Shown here: positions 58,101 to 64,000 of the stretch, one piece after another
Numbering within the stretch: the first letter of the stretch is position 1
How the letters are laid out: every line of letters starts with the position of its first letter
Assembly (NCBI RefSeq): GCF_037392515.1
Contig: NC_090288.1
Location: forward strand, 18,818,969-18,882,968
DNA: 64,000 nt
Direction of reading: 5' to 3'
Origin: Haliotis asinina
Taxonomy: Eukaryota > Mollusca > Gastropoda > Lepetellida > Haliotidae
Notes under the pieces: model-generated
Databases searched by the model: none
Told to the model about the DNA's origin: nothing
What the model saw: only the letters and a program-made list of their open reading frames with translations
Translations under genes and position numbers: made by a program

Positions 58101-59149
58101 TTGATAAATCTTCCTTGGCTTTAAGTTCCTGAAACTTGTTCACAGACAATGAGGAAATAAGCTTTCATACAGCTGACATTAATTTGACACATTTCACAAA
58201 ACTTGATATTGAAAAAAAGGAATGTAGAGAGTGCCAGGTTGTTTTACTGAAACATCCTTGTTGCATCTCAATTATTTTAAGCCAGACCTTGTACACATAT
58301 TTAACATTACGAGAAGATATACTTTAACTGACAAAAACTGTTATTCTCTGAGAGCAGGTCTGAAACCTTGAGAGGTAACTCAACACTGAAAGCAAGACTA
58401 ACATGTTGTAGACTTTGTTTTTCTTGTCTGCCTGTTTCTCATTAACAATAACATTCCTTGTTGACATGTTTCTGTCCTGCTGGCTGCTTGGCTTGCAGTA
58501 GCCATGTTTTTCCTCTTGCCATCAACTGCTTCTGTTTGCTGTGTGAGCTGTCAGTTGAGGTTGTGTTTTATGACTTTAGTGTGAAGATGTACTGAGGTAG
58601 ATAGCATGTTGGCACACAGCCAATATTGCCAGCTGACCCCTTTCACTTGATTGTTGTGATCTTCCTTATGGTCTGCCTTCATCTCACACATATCTATAGT
58701 GATAGATCCATGAGACTGTCCACTGAAAGATGTCGGTGGGTTCTGGACAACAAATGTTTGTTTGACACTGTTATTTGAATTAAGTCAGTTTGGTTTGTGA
58801 CTTTGATAGCTGTATCATTTTGAATGGTTAGAAAATATGTATTTTTTTTTTCATACAAACGAACCTGAGTGAACTCATTCATATGTCACTTACAACAGGA
58901 CGTGAATAACTCATGGAAACCTTCTACATGGGGCCTAGAACTGCAGCACATTGAGGTATCAGTGTCTTCTTTCTGAACTTGTTGAAACAAAGCCAAAGAT
59001 CAATCTTCACTAGGAAGGGCAGACATTATGAGATAACTCAGTTAAGCAATGCTTCCTGTTTGTGGTTGGTTGTAATATCACTCTCATTTACCATGATACG
59101 TTAACTGGATTATTTTCCTTTAAAATTATGCAGACTTTGTTCAAGACAG

Positions 59150-59285
59150 TGAGTGAGTGAGTTTAGTTTTATGCCGCTTTTAGCAATATTCCAGCAATAT
59201 CACGGCGGGGGACACCAGAAAATGGGCTACACTCATTGTGCCCATTGGGGAATCGAACCCGGGTCTTCGGCGTGACGAAGAGATT
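59150..59285 (-). repeat. tRNA-derived SINE with B box
   Basis: The same inverted tail as at 52926, here extended to 'ggggaatcgaacccgggtct', the inverse of a tRNA B box (GGTTCGATTCC), followed by 'tcggcgtgacgaag'. This shows the family's tRNA origin. Confidence 0.85.
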
Positions 59286-61458
59286 TTCAGGTGTTACTGT
59301 TTGCTCATACATTCTGGTCCAAATACAAACTTCCCTTGCAAACATTGCAGAATTTCATGTCTTTTTCATAATTCCCAATTTCCTATATTGAAATGAAATA
59401 TGCCCAGAGTACCACTGTTGAATAAGTATAAAACAATAGTGTTAAAGAATGCCAAGTCTTGTCTAAGCTCAGAAACAGATTTCATTTGCGGAGTAATGGG
59501 TAGAATAGCTGTGATAAATATATGCATTGTCCACTGAAAACAGGGCTTCTTGAAGCTTGTGACACAATCACTGTTCCAAATTCTGTACTTAAGGTTTGAC
59601 TTAAAATAGTGTTGGTACTAAGAAATACCCTTATGTGTTGCATACTTGGAACAATGTTTTTATGGTAACTGGCAATATTTTCTTTTTTAACATTTCAGTA
59701 TTTCATTACAATGACCTAACATCTTCACATGGACTTAGGTATAACCGATTGTTTGTTTCAGTCATGAAAGAAACTGGTAATGTTTCAGTCATGAAAGAAA
59801 CAAACACATTTTTTCAGCAAGCTTGACAGCATAAATACCCAAATTTTGTCATATATTCTGAAACATTTTTGCACAGGTTAATATGGATAAAATCATGTGC
59901 AATGTGTTCAACAGTGATTGAAACATGTCATACTAGACACAGATCCTGATAAGTTTGGAAATGGACATACAGGCTCCCTAGTGTACCAAGGTCATTACAC
60001 CTGAAGCCCACTTCGAATCTTACACAATGCCAGTTTTTATAATTAGTCCTGTTCATCTTGGATTACAAAAGAATCATATATATTTGCTGGTCTATCCTGT
60101 TTGACAACTGTTCTCTGACACAAGAAAGACGCCATCACTTACATGCTTGATTTATGTGAGAGCAAAAACAATGGTACCAGGATCCATTTACTTCCAGCTA
60201 TATTGCCAGATCATTTTCAAGTAAGATAGTGTTGACCAATTTAGATTTCAATCAACTGAGTGTGAGATTTTCTGAAATTCATTCCTGCCTATCACTGACA
60301 GGAGAGAAATAGCAGCCATGGCATGGTTAAACTGATCGCTTGAGCTGGATGTATTTTGACTTATGCTTTCAGTAGAGTTCAGGACCAGGCAAGGTTCAGG
60401 TGTAAGACTCGGGGTGATCAAAGTATCGTGGGAGTACTTGGCGCAGAGTGTCTTTGAATCTTTGCCAGCTCTTCCAGATGAGACGGGGATAACGTAGATA
60501 GACTTGCTGCGGGTGACTACATCACAGTGTTCCTATGGTGTATGTCTTTCCTCCATCTTTAATGGGATTCTGATCATTCTTTCATGGTACAATGGTTTTA
60601 TCAGCCAGTTAAGAACATTATTTAAGATGGGTCTTCTGTTTAGCTCAATAGTTTAGGATGAAGCCGACAGGCCATCTTTTAACTTCTGACTTCAAATAAG
60701 GAACATGTCTGGCTGTTTTTGCTCAGTCCTTATCTGATACAGTACACCGGCAGATCTTTCTGTTCAGGGTATTGCAGTGCTCAGAAAACATCTCTTTGCA
60801 CGACTTTGATAATAGCTTCTTCTGGTGGTTCAGCATCTCATGTTGTTCAGTAATTGCTTTTCCAGGTATTTAGATACTTTTGGAAGTCCTGTTGAAATTT
60901 GACTGTTGCATGATTCCATGTGACAGATAACAAAAGATCTCCAGTGTGTAATCCCTCTGTTCATCCTTCATGTGGACCTGGGCCTCACTCAGTCTCCATG
61001 TGACCTGTCATCATTCAGACTCAGATCCAAAATAAGCACCTGACGGAGGCCCAGCACCGCACCAGTTATTATTGTAATCTGTTCCAAATATTTGCAGGCC
61101 CTTGTGGCCTTCAGTAAATTATCTTTTAGTTTTGTTATTTTTTCAACTGGAATCTATGCCATAACTGTTTTCTTTAGAATTGTTCGAGAATCATCCATCA
61201 TTTTGCAATAACTTAGTTTCACACCCTCTATTTCAGCATTTATCCCATAGGCATGTCAACGCCAGTCTTCAACAAATATAAACTTCTCTCTGTGCAATAC
61301 GCTTCGTTGATTGATTTTGTAGAAAAAGAGTGTAGTCTATTTGTTATTTGGATTTGACTGGGACAACATGGGCCTGCAGATTTCATTCAGGGCCTGTAGA
61401 TTTTAAGACCTGAAGGCAGCAGCAGCAGGCCCTGATGGCCAAATGGGAAATTAAAGCA

Positions 61459-62343
61459 CAGTCAGACCTTGTTTACCTGAACAGTTTGTTTTTTTATTGA
61501 ATTGTTCGGATATACGAATCATTCAGATGTCTGAATCAGGACCTAGGCGGTTGGCTACACATGAAAACAAAACAACATTGAAGCATAACTACATTGTACA
61601 CTGACCATCCATAATGCTTGCCACAAATTCACAACAGGGGTGTCATCATGCTCAATATAGTCAAAGAAATGTTTCTCCACTTGTTTCCTATAAGGTACTT
61701 CAAAAGTCTGTATGATTCCTGCATTCATGGGTTGGATGTGTGCAGTTGTGTTCGGTGGCAAGAAATGGACAGTAAAATTAGTCAGTTTAAGATTCTTGCA
61801 GTTGTGACTTGCTACATCGTCAAGAAGCAACATCACCCGCCTTCCATGTGATCTCATCTGTCAGTCAAAAAACATCAGCCAATCACGAATGAGATCTGTT
61901 GTCATCCATGTCTTAGAGTTGTTTCTGTATGCTTACCCAATCAATGATTTGACTCAGTGTCAAACTTAAATTGTTTCCTCTCTAATTAACCTACACGCCC
62001 GGTGATAAATACTTGTCTTCAATAAACAATAAATTAACTGGCTTGACACACAATGAATTGGCAAGTGGAAGACATGATAGACTTCGTGTTTTGATATCTC
62101 GCCGACAACAAAGGTAAAAGTAGTGATCACTGTTAATAAGCGGTAAACATCCGACATCTTGCTGATGTCAGCTTTGGTGTTCGGATATATGAGGCAAATT
62201 TTTTCACAATTTGATGTTTCATTAGTAAAATTGACTGTTCGGATAAGGTACAATTGTCACTAGAAAAATTTGTTTTTTGTGAAGAATGTTAGGAAACAGA
62301 GGTATTCGGATATCTGAAGTTCGGATATACGAGGTCTGAGTGT
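61459..62343 (-). mobile_element. Tigger/pogo-type DNA transposon remnant
   Basis: The ends are short inverted repeats ('gtcagacctt...' and '...gaggtctgag') with further 'cggatatacga' words near both ends, typical of pogo/Tigger elements. At 885 bp it is strongly shortened. It contains one fragment of transposase. The stretch 59286-61458 before it holds no gene that I can support. Confidence 0.7.
61555..61935 (-). pseudogene. Tigger-type DDE transposase fragment
   Basis: A 100-codon frame (61857-61555) contains MLLLDDVASH (second catalytic aspartate) and HFLPPNTTAHIQPMNAGIIQ, diagnostic of DDE_1/Tigger transposases. Upstream the homology continues (TWMTTDLIRDW) but is cut by a TGA stop. The DNA-binding half and the first catalytic aspartate are missing, so it is dead. 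Confidence 0.85.
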
Positions 62344-63324
62344 ATTGCAAATACTGTTCAGACTACACACATAGGTAGAGGTATTCTTATTATATATATG
62401 TTTCTATAATGATTGGAACTTGGCAAATGAATAATCAAGTTTATTCATCTGTGTTTCAGTACTCTGTGATGTATTTCTTTGTACTAACTGAAGGGTTGTC
62501 TTCACCGTATTGGTGACTGCTGTACGACCTACATATTGATGTCCACATGGCCACCTCAGTCAAATCAGTCATTACTGAGTGTAGTTAATGGACTCTCATC
62601 TCTGGAAACAGGGCATAGTGTTGCTGTGGTTATAATTGCAGATTTTGATAAGCACATTGATCAGTTTGGAGTGGTTAGCACCTCTGCCCTGTTATTTCGG
62701 TCCAGTGAGCTGAAGAACGCCTTCATTGTGTCCAGGACAATGAAGGATCAAGGTCACATGGAGGTCATTGATAGGATTTAGTGTTAGTGTTTGTCTTTAT
62801 GTCACCTTTGTTGATATAGAAGTAAAGAATTAAATGGTGACCGCTCATCAGTTATGCTGCATATGACATACATGTATTCAAAATAATAAATTTGAACCTA
62901 ATAACATCAACTTGAGTAGTATTAATAACAAATATTAATACTACTGCTTGTTAATGAGTATCTGGGCAGGCTGGTGCAATGGTTGTCTCATTTCAGCAAC
63001 TCAACTCCACTAGACTTGTTTCATACAAGGTGTTTGTTGTCCCTCACTATATTATATCACATCCTGGTGTATGCAGACGTCTGCTTGATTACCTCGCACT
63101 TCCATGCCTGGAATCTACTGATACCTCATGAAGTGGTGCTCGGTATGGTACAGCAAATTTATGATTAAAGGTTATGCTCTTGTATGCACTATGAGCACAC
63201 CCGAGTCAAGTTTAGCATCATTTAAATGAATATTGATATTATTATATGGGTATCTTGGAACATCCAATCAATTTGTCAGATGGTTAAAAACTGAATCAAA
63301 TTTTCATATTTGTCAATTTGAGTT

Positions 63325-63627
63325 AGGTTTACCATCATGTCATGTCCTATATTGTGAAACACAAGTCATTAGGTTTACCATCATATTGGTTCCTATATTG
63401 TGAAACACAAGTCATTAGGTTTACCATCATATTGGTTCCTATATTGTGAAACACAAGTCATTAGGTTTACCATCATATTGGTTCCTATATTGTGAAACAC
63501 AAGTCATTAGGTTTACCATCATATTGGTTCCTATATTGTGAAACACAAGTCATTAGGTTTACCATCATATTGGTTCCTATATTGTGAAACACAAGTCATT
63601 AGGTTTACCATCATATTGGTTCCTATT
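63325..63627. repeat. 46-bp minisatellite, about 6.5 copies
   Basis: Almost identical units ('aggtttaccatcatattgg' ... 'cacaagtcatt'). Only the first and last are diverged, indicating recent expansion. It lies in the presumed SRGAP-type intron. 62344-63320 and 63628-64000 show nothing else. Confidence 0.95.
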
Positions 63628-64000
63628 TTGTGTAATACCATCCATGAGCAATGACCTTTAATCTCAGACTTCAGTCTATCACACTTCAATGTCTTCTCAG
63701 ATTCAAAACAACAGATTGTCATTAACTGCTGGAAAAATGATTTATTGCTTATTATTGTGGTGTATCTAGTAATTTTTGTCTTCTAGGTGTACAGACCCTA
63801 TGTGTGTGACATGTTAAGTATGAAGTTGTTATGTTTAGCATCAATAGTTAACGATGATGAGGGTAGAGTTTAGTGTTGCTTGTGGCAAACATTGTGACAA
63901 TATGTTTTTTTAACTATGACAATGAAGAAACTTAGTTTTATGTCTTTGCTTGACATTCTACACAAATATGTCTGAGAGCACTTGCTGGAGCCCCAACACC

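Noticed and set aside
46485..64000. Second exon of the SRGAP-type gene
   Set aside because: I looked for the F-BAR continuation after the first exon in all + strand frames and saw no match; it probably lies beyond the window.

Overview
The window is nuclear DNA from a metazoan with long introns and many transposons. I infer a gastropod, probably abalone-like (Haliotis or a close relative). The inference rests on a tRNA-derived SINE family with a 'tttatgccgct...caatattccagc' tail, present in several copies in both orientations, which I recognise from abalone sequence. I could not run a database search to confirm this.

Three host genes are visible. (1) Positions 1-24319, + strand: the last 19 exons (about 1,209 residues) of a large protein that I read as CFAP54, an axonemal central-apparatus protein. 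All exon junctions are in phase and the frame ends at a clean stop. (2) Positions 27688-33099, - strand: a complete four-exon FAM72 homologue of 147 residues, tail-to-tail with the first gene. (3) Positions 46418-46484, + strand: the first coding exon of an SRGAP-type (SLIT-ROBO Rho GTPase activating protein) gene. I found no second exon, so the rest of the window (46485-64000) is probably its first intron. FAM72 and SRGAP are therefore head-to-head, the arrangement known for FAM72/SRGAP2 in vertebrates.

The space between FAM72 and SRGAP is filled by a 9,936-bp Polinton/Maverick element (35307-45242). It has ~1-kb terminal inverted repeats, AGT termini and a perfect 6-bp target duplication (TTCCAT). 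It carries a packaging-type ATPase, a broken chromo-integrase, small Polinton-type proteins and several unknown ORFs. I see no DNA polymerase, capsid protein or protease, so it looks like an internally reduced, non-autonomous element. Each terminal repeat carries a divergent pair of small zinc-finger-like genes around a shared promoter. The interior uses a recurring ATAAATAGAG promoter-like motif, twice overlapping the stop codon of the gene before it.

Other mobile DNA: a decayed DIRS-like retrotransposon in a CFAP54 intron (16221-20396) with a fold-back relative in a nearby intron (22334-23395); a TTAA-flanked terminal-inverted-repeat element (7176-9171); a Tc1-like element with one frameshift in FAM72 intron 1 (31356-32651); a Tigger/pogo remnant (61459-62343); several fold-back MITEs; SINEs; and minisatellites. 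The long stretches 47213-52925, 55113-59149, 59286-61458 and 62344-63320 show nothing that I can support as genes.
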